Under the pieces are notes generated by a model that did no database searches, had not been told where the DNA came from, and worked only from the letters and a program-made list of their open reading frames with translations. DNA of 64,000 bases. It comes from Sphingobacterium thalpophilum. GTDB taxonomy: Bacteria > Bacteroidota > Bacteroidia > Sphingobacteriales > Sphingobacteriaceae. The DNA lies in the NCBI RefSeq assembly GCF_901482695.1, contig NZ_LR590484.1, forward strand, positions 186,001 to 250,000, in the 5' to 3' direction. This document shows, piece after piece, positions 1 through 7,440 of the stretch (position 1 is the stretch's first letter; each line of letters opens with the position of its first letter). Made by a program: the position numbers and the translations under genes.

Positions 1-472
1 GTGTGCCCGGGACAAATTGTAACTGCATTTTTTCGGTTTCGCTCCAGTTGGGCAGACCGGTGGTATGGCTTAAAACCATTCTGGCTGTGATTCTTTTGTA
101 GCGCCCGTCTTCGATATTATCGGCTTCTAAGTACTCAAATAAGGGCTTGTCTATGTCTAGCTTGCCTTCTTTAACCAATTTAAGCACGACGAAGGCAAAA
201 ACAGGCTTCGATAAAGACGCTGCTTCAAAAAAAGTCGATCTGGTCACCCTTTTCTTAGAATCGATATTTGATAGGCCAAATCCTTTGTTAAATACAACAT
301 TCCCATTATTGATGACAGCAATTGACATTCCCTGAACTTGTAGTGAATCCATTGCAAGGTTTATTTTTTTCTCAAAGTCAATCGCTGTTAGTTGAGTACC
401 GTTAAGTGTTCTAATCTGACTAAAACTAACCTGATGTATTAATATACATGCTAACAATACATATTTTGTCAT
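1..472 (-). CDS. Serine hydrolase (beta-lactamase/class C fold), C-terminus beyond the left edge
   Basis: Reading the minus strand from the ATG at 472 gives 157 residues with no stop up to base 1, so the gene is cut by the window edge. Residues 1-19 look like a signal peptide. The nucleophile motif SxxK is present as SLSK (residues 86-89), preceded by FFEAA and followed by a hydrophobic helix, and MVLSHTTGLPNW (about 132-143) matches the usual segment after it in class C beta-lactamase-like esterases and DD-peptidases. The YxN and HxG motifs would lie outside the window. Family members are periplasmic or secreted serine hydrolases of mostly unknown substrate; true beta-lactamase activity cannot be claimed. 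It lies downstream of the YegP-like gene on the same strand, separated by a terminator. Confidence 0.85.
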   Translation of the reverse strand, partial: MTKYVLLACILIHQVSFSQIRTLNGTQLTAIDFEKKINLAMDSLQVQGMSIAVINNGNVVFNKGFGLSNIDSKKRVTRSTFFEAASLSKPVFAFVVLKLVKEGKLDIDKPLFEYLEADNIEDGRYKRITARMVLSHTTGLPNWSETEKMQLQFVPGT

Positions 473-620
473 ATTGTTTCTAATTTTTTTAATATCGTTC
501 AAGGGCCCGGCAGCTTGTAGTGACGAATAATTGAACGGAAGGTTCAGTCTTCGCGCATGAAAATGAAATGGACGCTACAAATTTTATTGTCGGTCAGCAT
601 CTTATAAACCATAAACCAAA

Positions 621-657
621 AATTAAAGCTGTCTAAGAGTTTTAGACAGCTTTAATT
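621..657 (-). terminator. Rho-independent terminator after the YegP-like gene
   Basis: Perfect 16-bp inverted repeat (621-636 against 642-657) with a 5-base loop, followed on the minus strand by a run of five T. It lies just after the stop of the minus-strand YegP-like gene. Confidence 0.8.
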
Positions 658-670
658 TTATGTACCTGGT

Positions 671-1003
671 TTAGGAGGTTTGATCATCGACTTCCGCCGA
701 AGGTGCATTTTTCTTAACCGACTCAATCCCGTTTTCCATACCACTACTGCTCTCGTACATCTCACTCGTTCCGATGATCTGTCCGTTGGACGCCTTTAGA
801 TTGAAGTACCACTTCCCATTTGATGAGGTTTTCTTTTCGAACCTACCGTCATCCTGTGCATTCTTCCTAACCGATTCAATACCGTTAAGGCAACTTGCCT
901 TACTGGAATAGCCTTCGCTTCCAAGGATCGTCTGGCCGTTGCCTGCCTTGAGATTAAACTGATATTCACCGTTCTTTCTGGTTGTTACTACAAATTTTCC
1001 CAT
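671..1003 (-). CDS. YegP/DUF1508 family protein
   Basis: A 110-residue protein made of two tandem copies of the DUF1508 (YegP) motif: each has a KNGEYQFNLKAGNGQ-like strand pair, a SEGY/SEMY turn and a NGIESVRKNA helix (about residues 10-50 and 60-100). The two-repeat architecture and length match E. coli YegP. Members are small cytoplasmic proteins of unknown function, often stress-associated. The acidic C-terminal tail is not part of the repeat. It is a single-gene unit with a strong terminator directly downstream. Confidence 0.92.
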   Translation of the reverse strand: MGKFVVTTRKNGEYQFNLKAGNGQTILGSEGYSSKASCLNGIESVRKNAQDDGRFEKKTSSNGKWYFNLKASNGQIIGTSEMYESSSGMENGIESVKKNAPSAEVDDQTS

Positions 1004-1018
1004 GTTCTCTCTTTAGAT

Positions 1019-1306
1019 TTATAAATGTATACTTTCGAATTTAATCACTTTCGAGCTCTTCGTCAAGAAAAGAAATAGCAATGTTCTTCTGGTAAACCTC
1101 CATCGCGCTGAGCGGGAAAAAAAGAGCGTGTTGAAGAGATCCTGTATTTCTAACTTGCTGTTTCGAGTACCTAGCCATCTTATATGGTCTACATCCCCGG
1201 GAACCTCCCATTTAACATCGTTTGCAAAGAGATTTATAAGCTCATTCAATTGTCTGTGCTGCAAATAATGTAGAAAGTCGTTTGTAATTGTTCTTGTCAT
1301 GCTCAT
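1019..1306 (-). pseudogene. Truncated SnoaL/NTF2-like protein
   Basis: The ATG at 1306 overlaps the stop of the upstream membrane-protein gene (ATGA), which suggests translational coupling. The first ~75 residues (DFLHYLQHR, LINLFANDVKWEVPGD, WLGTRN, LEIQDLFNTLF) fit the N-terminal half of the SnoaL/NTF2-like fold. After a seven-base A/T homopolymer at 1117-1123 the reading becomes basic and unlike the family, and the product stops at 95 residues against 120-150 usual. Another frame after the homopolymer reads MEVYQKNIAISFLDEE and then stops. A frameshift plus truncation, or a junction with another gene end, explains this. Function is probably lost. Confidence 0.5.
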
Positions 1307-1677
1307 GGTTGATTCTTTTTTAATGTGATAATTTGCAAATAGGCCATCATTCCTACCCAAGCTGCAACAAAAAGAATAATCACTGTACCAAGCATACTGA
1401 TGGAATAAAATGACAATAAAACAGTTACCAAACTTGCAAATACCCACGTGATGTCCAACGCTATGATTAGTTTAATCCATGCCTTTATGACAGGCTTTTT
1501 AATGGCCGCAAAAAGAACAAATACAGAAAATAAGATCAAGAACGTCCCTACTTCCATAAATGGGGCTACACCTGTTGGCTTAAATATACTTATCCACATA
1601 TTAGGTGTTGCAACGAGTAAAACTCCTGTAATACCAGAACTAATGGCATTTAACAGTAATACATTTTTTAGTGTCAT
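1303..1677 (-). CDS. Small four-helix integral membrane protein
   Basis: About 124 residues from the internal ATG at 1677; an in-frame start at 1725 is possible but would put a hydrophilic extension before the first helix. Four hydrophobic segments are visible: NVLLLNAISSGITGVLLVA, a central FLILFSVFVLFAAI, LIIALDITWVFASLVTVLL and TVIILFVAAWVGMMAYL. I do not recognise a family with a known function. It is divergent from the AraC regulator that starts at 1807 and overlaps the SnoaL-like remnant downstream by four bases, so the three may once have been a regulator plus a two-gene target operon. Confidence 0.75.
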   Translation of the reverse strand: MTLKNVLLLNAISSGITGVLLVATPNMWISIFKPTGVAPFMEVGTFLILFSVFVLFAAIKKPVIKAWIKLIIALDITWVFASLVTVLLSFYSISMLGTVIILFVAAWVGMMAYLQIITLKKNQP

Positions 1678-1806
1678 AAGCTTTGAATTTTGTTTCTGTA
1701 AAGATATTTCTGATCCTCCAACCACACGTTATCTTTACGCGCCAACGTATTGGTTTTAGACGACAAAAAAACAGTATTTACTGTGACAAATGTGTATTTT
1801 CACATA

Positions 1807-2832
1807 ATGAATTACAGACAAACATTTTTACAGGCATTGTTTATCTTTTGCGAAGAGAGAGGATTAGATACCGGAAAAATTGCTGCTCACTCAAACATTT
1901 CAATAGACGAATTGAACACAAACCCATCCTTTCCGATATCCAATGAGCAGATGGACATGATTTGGAAAAACATTATTCAGATTTCAAAAAATGAGTTGGT
2001 AGGGCTACATTTTGGAGCAGCGATGCAAATTGCTGCTCTTGGGGTAGTCGGCCAAGTGATTCAAACGAGCAACAATGTAAAAGAAGCTTTACAGCATGCC
2101 TGTATGATGGTAGGCTTACTTACTGATTTTTATACAATGTCAGTTCATGAAAAATCTGAAACTTTTGTTATTACCTATGAGAAAAATGCTGGCTTTGACA
2201 AATTTTCAACTGCTCAAAATCAAATGGGTGATTTTTTAATCGCCTTTACACTATATGAGTTAAAAGGATTATTGATTAAAAACCTAGCCCCACTACGTGC
2301 GAGTTTTCCTACTTACCAAAAAGATTATGACAGAGAATATAAGCATATTATCAAATGCCCTTTACAGAAAAGCCGTATTTATATTCTGGAATTTAACAAG
2401 GAATTTCTAAATACGAAGATCATAACCGCCAATTATAGCGTTCAAAACTCACTTATTAGTCAGGTCTATAAGCTCCAAAATCCGGAATCATTAAGCGGTG
2501 ATTTTGCAAAGAAGATTTTTAATTACTTGATCACAAACTCTTATCTATTTACCCTTTCAATAGAATCTGTAGCCTGTAATTTTAATGTCAGTGTACGAAC
2601 ACTCCAAAGAAAACTCCGCGAGGAACGTATTTCGTATATACAAATCGTAGAAGAAGTTCGAAAAACGTTAGCCATTCATTACATCACGACGAGTCCATCT
2701 TCTGTAAAGGAAATTTCGGCGAATCTGGGCTTTGCTGAACCAAGTAGTTTTGTTAGGGCATTTAAAAAATGGCTGGGAAAAACTCCGTTGGAATACAAAA
2801 ATAACATTCTTGTGAATCAAGACCGTCCTTGA
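1807..2832 (+). CDS. AraC family transcriptional regulator (AraC-like N-terminal ligand domain)
   Basis: About 341 residues from the ATG at 1807 (MNYRQTF); the longer in-frame start at 1750 adds an unlikely leader. The N-terminal ~180 residues (ISNEQMDMIW, LGVVGQVIQTSNNVKEAL) resemble the arabinose-binding-type N-terminal domain found in OruR/ArgR-like AraC regulators. The C-terminal ~100 residues hold the two helix-turn-helix motifs: VACNFNVSVRTLQRKLREE and ISANLGFAEPSSFVRAFKKW followed by GKTPLEY. It is divergent from the membrane-protein gene at 1677, its likely target. The ligand is unknown. Confidence 0.88.
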   Translation: MNYRQTFLQALFIFCEERGLDTGKIAAHSNISIDELNTNPSFPISNEQMDMIWKNIIQISKNELVGLHFGAAMQIAALGVVGQVIQTSNNVKEALQHACMMVGLLTDFYTMSVHEKSETFVITYEKNAGFDKFSTAQNQMGDFLIAFTLYELKGLLIKNLAPLRASFPTYQKDYDREYKHIIKCPLQKSRIYILEFNKEFLNTKIITANYSVQNSLISQVYKLQNPESLSGDFAKKIFNYLITNSYLFTLSIESVACNFNVSVRTLQRKLREERISYIQIVEEVRKTLAIHYITTSPSSVKEISANLGFAEPSSFVRAFKKWLGKTPLEYKNNILVNQDRP

Positions 2833-2852
2833 TGATGAGTGATAGTTTCTAA

Positions 2853-3290
2853 TTACCTTTTAACAGCTATACACTCAATCTCAATATTGGCATTCCTCGG
2901 TAAAGAAGCCACCTCAATAGTGGTCCTTGCTGGAAAATGCCCGTGAAAATATTTAGCATAAATCTCATTGACCTTTTCAAAATATTTCATGTCTGTCAAA
3001 AATATCGTTGTCTTGGTAATGTGCTCAATATCGGATTGATTATCCGCTAAGATGGTCTTTAGATTTTCCATAATCTGAACCGTTTGTTGTTCAACACCAT
3101 CTTTTAGCATATTTGTTTTTTGGTCTATGCCAATCTGGCCTGATACAAAAATAACATTACCATAACTTGTGGAATGACTATAGGGACCTATTGGTTTTGG
3201 CACCCCGCTATGTGTTACCCTTATGGTCTCCATTTTTGAACTGCAGGAAAAACATGCCAGCATTAGGATAAGTATAAAAATTCTGTTCAT
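2853..3290 (-). CDS. RidA family protein with an N-terminal lipoprotein-like signal
   Basis: 145 residues. From about residue 22 it is a complete RidA/YjgF/UK114 domain: GVPKPIGPYSHS, VSGQIGID, QTVQIMENLKTIL, and PARTTIEVASLP with the conserved Arg at residue 122 that binds the carboxylate of imine/enamine intermediates in this family. Canonical RidA deaminates reactive 2-aminoacrylate in the cytoplasm. Here the first 18 residues form a hydrophobic leader with cysteines at 13 and 16, so the protein is probably exported and possibly lipidated, which is unusual. It lies 63 bp downstream of a secreted alpha/beta hydrolase on the same strand with a terminator-like hairpin between them. Confidence 0.88.
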   Translation of the reverse strand: MNRIFILILMLACFSCSSKMETIRVTHSGVPKPIGPYSHSTSYGNVIFVSGQIGIDQKTNMLKDGVEQQTVQIMENLKTILADNQSDIEHITKTTIFLTDMKYFEKVNEIYAKYFHGHFPARTTIEVASLPRNANIEIECIAVKR

Positions 3291-3312
3291 TTCAATTGAT
3301 TTAAATTAAAAG

Positions 3313-3341
3313 ATGAGGTCAGCTTTTTAGACCAACCTCAT
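3313..3341 (-). terminator. Terminator-like hairpin after the secreted alpha/beta hydrolase
   Basis: Inverted repeat ATGAGGTC...GACC-ACCTCAT (3313-3320 with 3330-3341), followed on the minus strand by CTTTTAATTT. It lies between the hydrolase stop at 3354 and the RidA-like gene. Confidence 0.55.
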
Positions 3342-3353
3342 GCCGTCATTGCT

Positions 3354-4262
3354 TTATTTCTTGATGAAGTTTAATAACTCACTATTAAATTTATCCAGCT
3401 CTTCAATGAAGAGCGCGTGACCACTTTTTTCGAAGGGAACTAAAGTTGAGTTTTTAAGTAAGGTATTCATTTGTTCTGCCAGGTCGTACGAACATATTTT
3501 ATCCAACTTACCGTGTAAGATCAATGTTGGGATTGTTATCTTACTTAAATCACCACGTAAATCGCTATCCCGCAATGTTCTTAGCCCCTCCGCCATAGCA
3601 TAAGGCGATGCCTGAGCCTGGATACCTCCCAACCAAGCGCCATGCCCAGGGGAAACGCTTGTCTCATTGGCTGGAAATATCTTGCCGAAAGTGCTAAATA
3701 ATTCTGGACGGTTCGTATTGTTCAACGTGATCAGTCCATCGACATCTTCCTTGGTCCACAAACCATAATTAAAGTCTTGTCGTTTTGTCCAGGTCGGTGC
3801 CGCCGCTCCAAATAAAGCCATCTTGGAAACGTGAGCTGCATTGTATTTAGCCACATAGTGAATCACTGTAGCTCCTCCCATGGAAAATCCGCCTATTATC
3901 GCATTTTTAATATCCAATTTATCTAATACAACCTTGATATCATCTGCAAATACATCATAGTTGTATTTTCCTCCCGGTTTGTCAGATAACCCGAATCCTC
4001 TTAGTGTGATGCCGATCACCCGATACCCTTTTTGAATAAAATCGGCATATTGATATTCGTACATGGCGTCGCTCAAGGGCCATCCGTGAATCAAAACAAT
4101 AGGCTCTCCCTCACCGAGGTCAGTTACATGAAGTTTCACGTTCTTTTCTACTTCGATATATTCGGCTCTTCCAAAAGATGCCGGAGTTCTCTTGATTTGT
4201 GCAAAAATGCTGTTTGTAATAAAGGTGGTAATTAATACGATGGCTAAAGTTAAGTTTTTCAT
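3354..4262 (-). CDS. Secreted alpha/beta hydrolase
   Basis: 302 residues. Residues 1-21 form a signal peptide ending ...SIFAQ. The alpha/beta-hydrolase core shows the oxyanion HGWPLS motif (about 59-64), the nucleophile elbow GGFSMGG with Ser127, an acid residue in LILHGKLDKI, and the histidine in KSGHAL near the C-terminus, so the triad is complete. It is closest in feel to the non-heme haloperoxidase/arylesterase group; the substrate cannot be read. It is an older paralogue of the cytoplasmic hydrolase at 4380-5201, and the two genes share a nearly identical upstream block, suggesting common control, perhaps by the AraC protein at 5432-6256. Confidence 0.9.
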   Translation of the reverse strand: MKNLTLAIVLITTFITNSIFAQIKRTPASFGRAEYIEVEKNVKLHVTDLGEGEPIVLIHGWPLSDAMYEYQYADFIQKGYRVIGITLRGFGLSDKPGGKYNYDVFADDIKVVLDKLDIKNAIIGGFSMGGATVIHYVAKYNAAHVSKMALFGAAAPTWTKRQDFNYGLWTKEDVDGLITLNNTNRPELFSTFGKIFPANETSVSPGHGAWLGGIQAQASPYAMAEGLRTLRDSDLRGDLSKITIPTLILHGKLDKICSYDLAEQMNTLLKNSTLVPFEKSGHALFIEELDKFNSELLNFIKK

Positions 4263-4290
4263 GACTTTAATAATTATTAGTGTTGTTATA

Positions 4291-4370
4291 TTCTTTTGTT
4301 ATTGCAGGTTGAAGTAATTTCACAGGCACATCAATGAACATCTTGCGCTTTGAATTGCACTTTTTGCCCA
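4291..4370 (-). promoter_or_regulatory. Upstream regulatory block, copy A (secreted hydrolase)
   Basis: About 80 bp upstream of the 4262 start that closely matches 5240-5317. Twenty-five consecutive bases are identical (4346-4370 against 5293-5317, plus-strand core GAATTGCACTTTTTGCCCA) and most of the remainder is conserved, including a TTGATG element on the minus strand. It occupies the same position relative to its gene as copy B, so it is probably a shared promoter with an activator site. Confidence 0.6.
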
Positions 4371-4379
4371 GATGAATCT

Positions 4380-5201
4380 TTATTCTTTTATAAAGGATAG
4401 TATATCTTCATTAATGACATCGGCATTAATAGTAGGCATACCGTGAGAGAAGCCCGGGTAAATGATCAGTTTACTGTTTCTCAATAGTTGGGCCGCTTTA
4501 ACGGCTGTGGTTGCATAAGGGACAATTTGGTCATCATCACCGTGAAGCACCAAAACGGGAATTTGCACACTTTTGAGATCTTCGGTGAAATCGGTCTCCG
4601 AAAATACTTTGATACAGTCATATTGTGCCTTGATACCACCCATCATCCCTTGTCTCCACCAGTTGTCCTGTATACCTTTTTTAATGACCGCATCTTCCCT
4701 GTTGTAACCGTAGAAAGGCACGGTAAGATCTTGGTAGAACTGCTGTCTGTTATGAAGTGTATTATAGCGGATATTGTCAAACACGGCGAGTGGCACCCCG
4801 TCCGGATTACTGGCGTCAGCAATCATATAAGGTGTAACCGCACTGATCAAAATGACTTTGGATACCCGGTCTTTCCCATATTGTGCGGCATATCTGATCG
4901 CTTCGCCACCACCGGTTGAATGGCCTACATGGATCGTATTCTTCAGATCGAGGAACTCTACCAATTCTGCGACGTCAGCAGCATAAGTATCCATATCATT
5001 TCCCTTATACGTTTGCGTAGATCTTCCATGGCCTCTTCTGTCATGCGCGATTACTCTAAAACCTCTTTCCAGAAAGAACATGATCTGGGCATCCCAGTCA
5101 TCGGATGATAGTGGCCATCCATGATGGAAAAATATCGGTTGTCCTTCACCTAAATCTTTGAAATAAATTTCTGTTCCGTCTTTTACTGTAAACTTGTTCA
5201 T
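4380..5201 (-). CDS. Alpha/beta hydrolase (non-heme chloroperoxidase-like)
   Basis: 273 residues with no signal peptide, so cytoplasmic. Motifs run in order: HHGWPLSSDDWDAQ (about 26-39), AHDRRGHGRS, nucleophile elbow GHSTGGGE with Ser95, acid in VLHGDDDQIVPY, and histidine in YPGFSHGMP. This pattern is typical of the bacterial non-heme chloroperoxidase/esterase group, cofactor-free serine hydrolases that act on esters and can show perhydrolase side activity. The natural substrate is unknown. It lies downstream of the AraC gene at 5432-6256 on the same strand but has its own upstream block (copy B), and a terminator separates the two genes. Confidence 0.9.
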   Translation of the reverse strand: MNKFTVKDGTEIYFKDLGEGQPIFFHHGWPLSSDDWDAQIMFFLERGFRVIAHDRRGHGRSTQTYKGNDMDTYAADVAELVEFLDLKNTIHVGHSTGGGEAIRYAAQYGKDRVSKVILISAVTPYMIADASNPDGVPLAVFDNIRYNTLHNRQQFYQDLTVPFYGYNREDAVIKKGIQDNWWRQGMMGGIKAQYDCIKVFSETDFTEDLKSVQIPVLVLHGDDDQIVPYATTAVKAAQLLRNSKLIIYPGFSHGMPTINADVINEDILSFIKE

Positions 5202-5239
5202 GTCTTTACTATTTAATTGTTGTTGTTGTTATTGTTTTC

Positions 5240-5317
5240 TTTTGTTATTACAAAGTTGGGGTAATTTCGAAGGCGCATCAATGGATGCTTTTCGCTTTGA
5301 ATTGCACTTTTTGCCCA
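5240..5317 (-). promoter_or_regulatory. Upstream regulatory block, copy B (cytoplasmic hydrolase)
   Basis: Second copy of the ~80-bp block described at 4291-4370. On the minus strand it has TTGATG followed, about 20 bases later, by CAACTTTG, close to the Bacteroidota TTG / TAnnTTTG promoter pattern, while the strictly conserved 25-bp core lies further upstream, where an activator would bind. Confidence 0.6.
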
Positions 5318-5378
5318 AAAAAGTTTATTAACCTTGTGCACGGCATATTTTGAGCAACCAAAACGTGTAAACATGAAA

Positions 5379-5407
5379 AAAAGCACATCCTGATAGGCTG
5401 TGCTTTT
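5379..5407 (-). terminator. Rho-independent terminator after the AraC gene
   Basis: Nine-base perfect stem (AAAAGCACA / TGTGCTTTT) with an 11-base loop, followed on the minus strand by a run of seven T; 25 bases after the AraC stop at 5432. Confidence 0.75.
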
Positions 5408-5431
5408 CTTAAAATATGTGAGAGATATATT

Positions 5432-6256
5432 TTAAAACTGTTTTCTAAAACTTGTCGGTGAAATTCCGGTATGTTTTGTAAAAAAACGGACGAAATAGGC
5501 ATCGTCTTCGTAATTCAGGGTGTAGGCGATCTCTTTAACATTCATCGCCGTATGTGCTAAAAGACGTTTACTTTCCAGTATGATCCGGTTTTTTATAATA
5601 TCGTTTGGCGTCTCTTTACTGACCAGGCTGATCTTTTTACTGAGATTTTTAGGCGTAATACAGAGCATATCTGCATAGTCGGCCACGGTATGCAGTGTTT
5701 TGAAATGCTGTTCGACCAGCTTACTGAATTTCCGTAAAAATTGAACATCAGTCTGGCGCATATCGTCAGCCAATTGATGCTGCTGCTTCCAGATACGGGT
5801 AGATTTAAGAATGATCAGCTTTAACAACGTTCTTAGCATTTCTTCTGTACCCGAGTCCTCATTCTTCAATTCAAAATCTATAGCATTGATGATGTTCTGA
5901 ATTTCTTCGGATTGTTGCTCGTTTAAATTTATAAAAGGGATTTCAAATACATTATTGTATAATATGCCATCGCAGGCGACTTCGTGATCGTGTATTTCCA
6001 CACAGTAGAAGTCCCGGTTAAAGTGCATCAATTGCCCATCAATAGTTTCACAGGGTTTTAAAATGACATGCGGATTTATAAATAATAAGGCGTCCGTGTT
6101 CATTTCTATCTCCTGGAAATCTACTTGAATAATCGCATTTTGGGGAATAAACAGGACTTTGATATGATCATTTATGATGTTGAGTGAGTCATGTTCGACA
6201 GTGGCCTTGCTAAACTCTAGTTTACCAAATTTCTTATATGAAAATTCTTTTATCAT
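5432..6256 (-). CDS. AraC family transcriptional regulator
   Basis: 274 residues. The N-terminal ~150 residues are a beta-rich, cupin-like sensory region with no recognisable ligand motif. The C-terminal ~100 residues carry both AraC helix-turn-helix units: ADYADMLCITPKNLSKKISLV and IAYTLNYEDDAYFVRFFTKH followed by GISPTSFRKQF. It sits directly upstream of the two alpha/beta hydrolases that share a conserved upstream block, which makes it the best candidate for their regulator; this is inferred from position. A possible minus-strand -7 box (TAATTTTG) lies at 6292-6299. Confidence 0.9.
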   Translation of the reverse strand: MIKEFSYKKFGKLEFSKATVEHDSLNIINDHIKVLFIPQNAIIQVDFQEIEMNTDALLFINPHVILKPCETIDGQLMHFNRDFYCVEIHDHEVACDGILYNNVFEIPFINLNEQQSEEIQNIINAIDFELKNEDSGTEEMLRTLLKLIILKSTRIWKQQHQLADDMRQTDVQFLRKFSKLVEQHFKTLHTVADYADMLCITPKNLSKKISLVSKETPNDIIKNRIILESKRLLAHTAMNVKEIAYTLNYEDDAYFVRFFTKHTGISPTSFRKQF

Positions 6257-6387
6257 TATGGTTCTTACAGATTGCTATTTTGAGCACTCAGCAAAATTAA
6301 GAAATTAAAAGCCTCCCTGCCCAGACTATTGTCGCTATTCTTTTTTTTTCGCATATTAGTATAGTGTAACCAATTGACAGTAGCACT

Positions 6388-7059
6388 ATGGCTGACGACG
6401 AACTTGAAAATGTGGATCCAGACGATATTAGCGATTTACTTCTTAAAGTTGAAAAATCATTTGACATTAAGTTTCAAAATAACGAACTAATGTACATTTC
6501 GACTTTTGGCGAACTGTGTGATCACATCCTAAATAAACTCCAACTAGCTCACACAAACGACTGTACGAGTCAACATGCATTTTATAAACTGCGCAATGCC
6601 ATTACATCCACGCTGCAAATAGATCATAAAACGATCTCGACAGACCTTGCTCTCGTCAGCCTTTTGCCAAAACAAAGCAGACGTTCACTAATCAAAAAAC
6701 TGGAAGATAATCTGGGCTTCAAACTTAATATCTTACGACCGCCTTATTGGGTGTCATTGACACTCACAATTTTACTTCTAGCCTCTTTAGTAGGGCTTTT
6801 TTTCAGTTGGCAGATTGGTCTTGTAGGGGCTACACTCTCGTACTCTGGACTTTGTTTCGCACATAACTTCGGCAACGAACTTGACGTACAGACAGTGGGC
6901 CAGGTAGCGAAAAAAATGACTAGAGAAAATTACCTTAAATGTAGACGCAACCCAAACACGTTTAATAAGCTTGAAATTGAAAAAATACTGGCCGATCTGT
7001 TCAGCAGTGACCTAGGCATCGACAAGAGTAAATTCACAAGAGAAGCGAAATTTAACTAA
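6388..7059 (+). CDS. Membrane protein with acyl-carrier-protein-like N-terminal segments
   Basis: 223 residues. Residues ~13-52 (ISDLLLKVEKSFDIKF, STFGELCDHILNKL) read like helices II-III of an acyl carrier protein, but without the DSL serine that carries phosphopantetheine. A second segment (~85-112, ISTDLALVSLL, SLIKKLEDNLGFKL) has a similar pattern. Two adjacent hydrophobic segments follow (VSLTLTILLLASLVGLFF and IGLVGATLSYSGLCFA), then a cytoplasmic-looking tail of about 65 residues. I do not recognise a characterised family. It is divergent from the AraC gene at 6256; a small membrane gene follows about 140 bp downstream. Confidence 0.78.
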   Translation: MADDELENVDPDDISDLLLKVEKSFDIKFQNNELMYISTFGELCDHILNKLQLAHTNDCTSQHAFYKLRNAITSTLQIDHKTISTDLALVSLLPKQSRRSLIKKLEDNLGFKLNILRPPYWVSLTLTILLLASLVGLFFSWQIGLVGATLSYSGLCFAHNFGNELDVQTVGQVAKKMTRENYLKCRRNPNTFNKLEIEKILADLFSSDLGIDKSKFTREAKFN

Positions 7060-7195
7060 CGTCACCGCACAATACGGGGAATTATTACTTCAATCTTGAC
7101 GACATCGGAATATTTTACTGAAATCCGAAGAAAATCAACGAGGTTGAGATCGCTATTATTTTTTATTCTGCTGTCTTTTTTTTAAAAATGCTGTA

Positions 7196-7390
7196 ATGTT
7201 TTTACAATCAATCCTCGATACAGCAGTGCTTTTTAGGTTTACAGCCCTAGGAATAATTTTTTATTTTTTGCACAGCTATATGTTTAATCAATATACGAAA
7301 CCTCACTGGGACATGCTTGTAGATCTTCGTTATCATATAGCTGAACTGGAGGAGTCTCAAACTACAGAAATAAAAACGTTGAGAAGTTAA
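7196..7390 (+). CDS. Small single-pass membrane protein
   Basis: 64 residues. One hydrophobic segment (about 10-30, VLFRFTALGIIFYFLHSYMF) is followed by a charged, helix-forming tail. The nearby upstream ATG at 7188 stops after two codons, which supports the ATG at 7196. No family is recognised. It is convergent with ligD. Confidence 0.5.
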   Translation: MFLQSILDTAVLFRFTALGIIFYFLHSYMFNQYTKPHWDMLVDLRYHIAELEESQTTEIKTLRS

Positions 7391-7440
7391 TTTAGATTTT
7401 TTGAGTACAAAATTATTATGTCACTGAACTTTAACAGATA

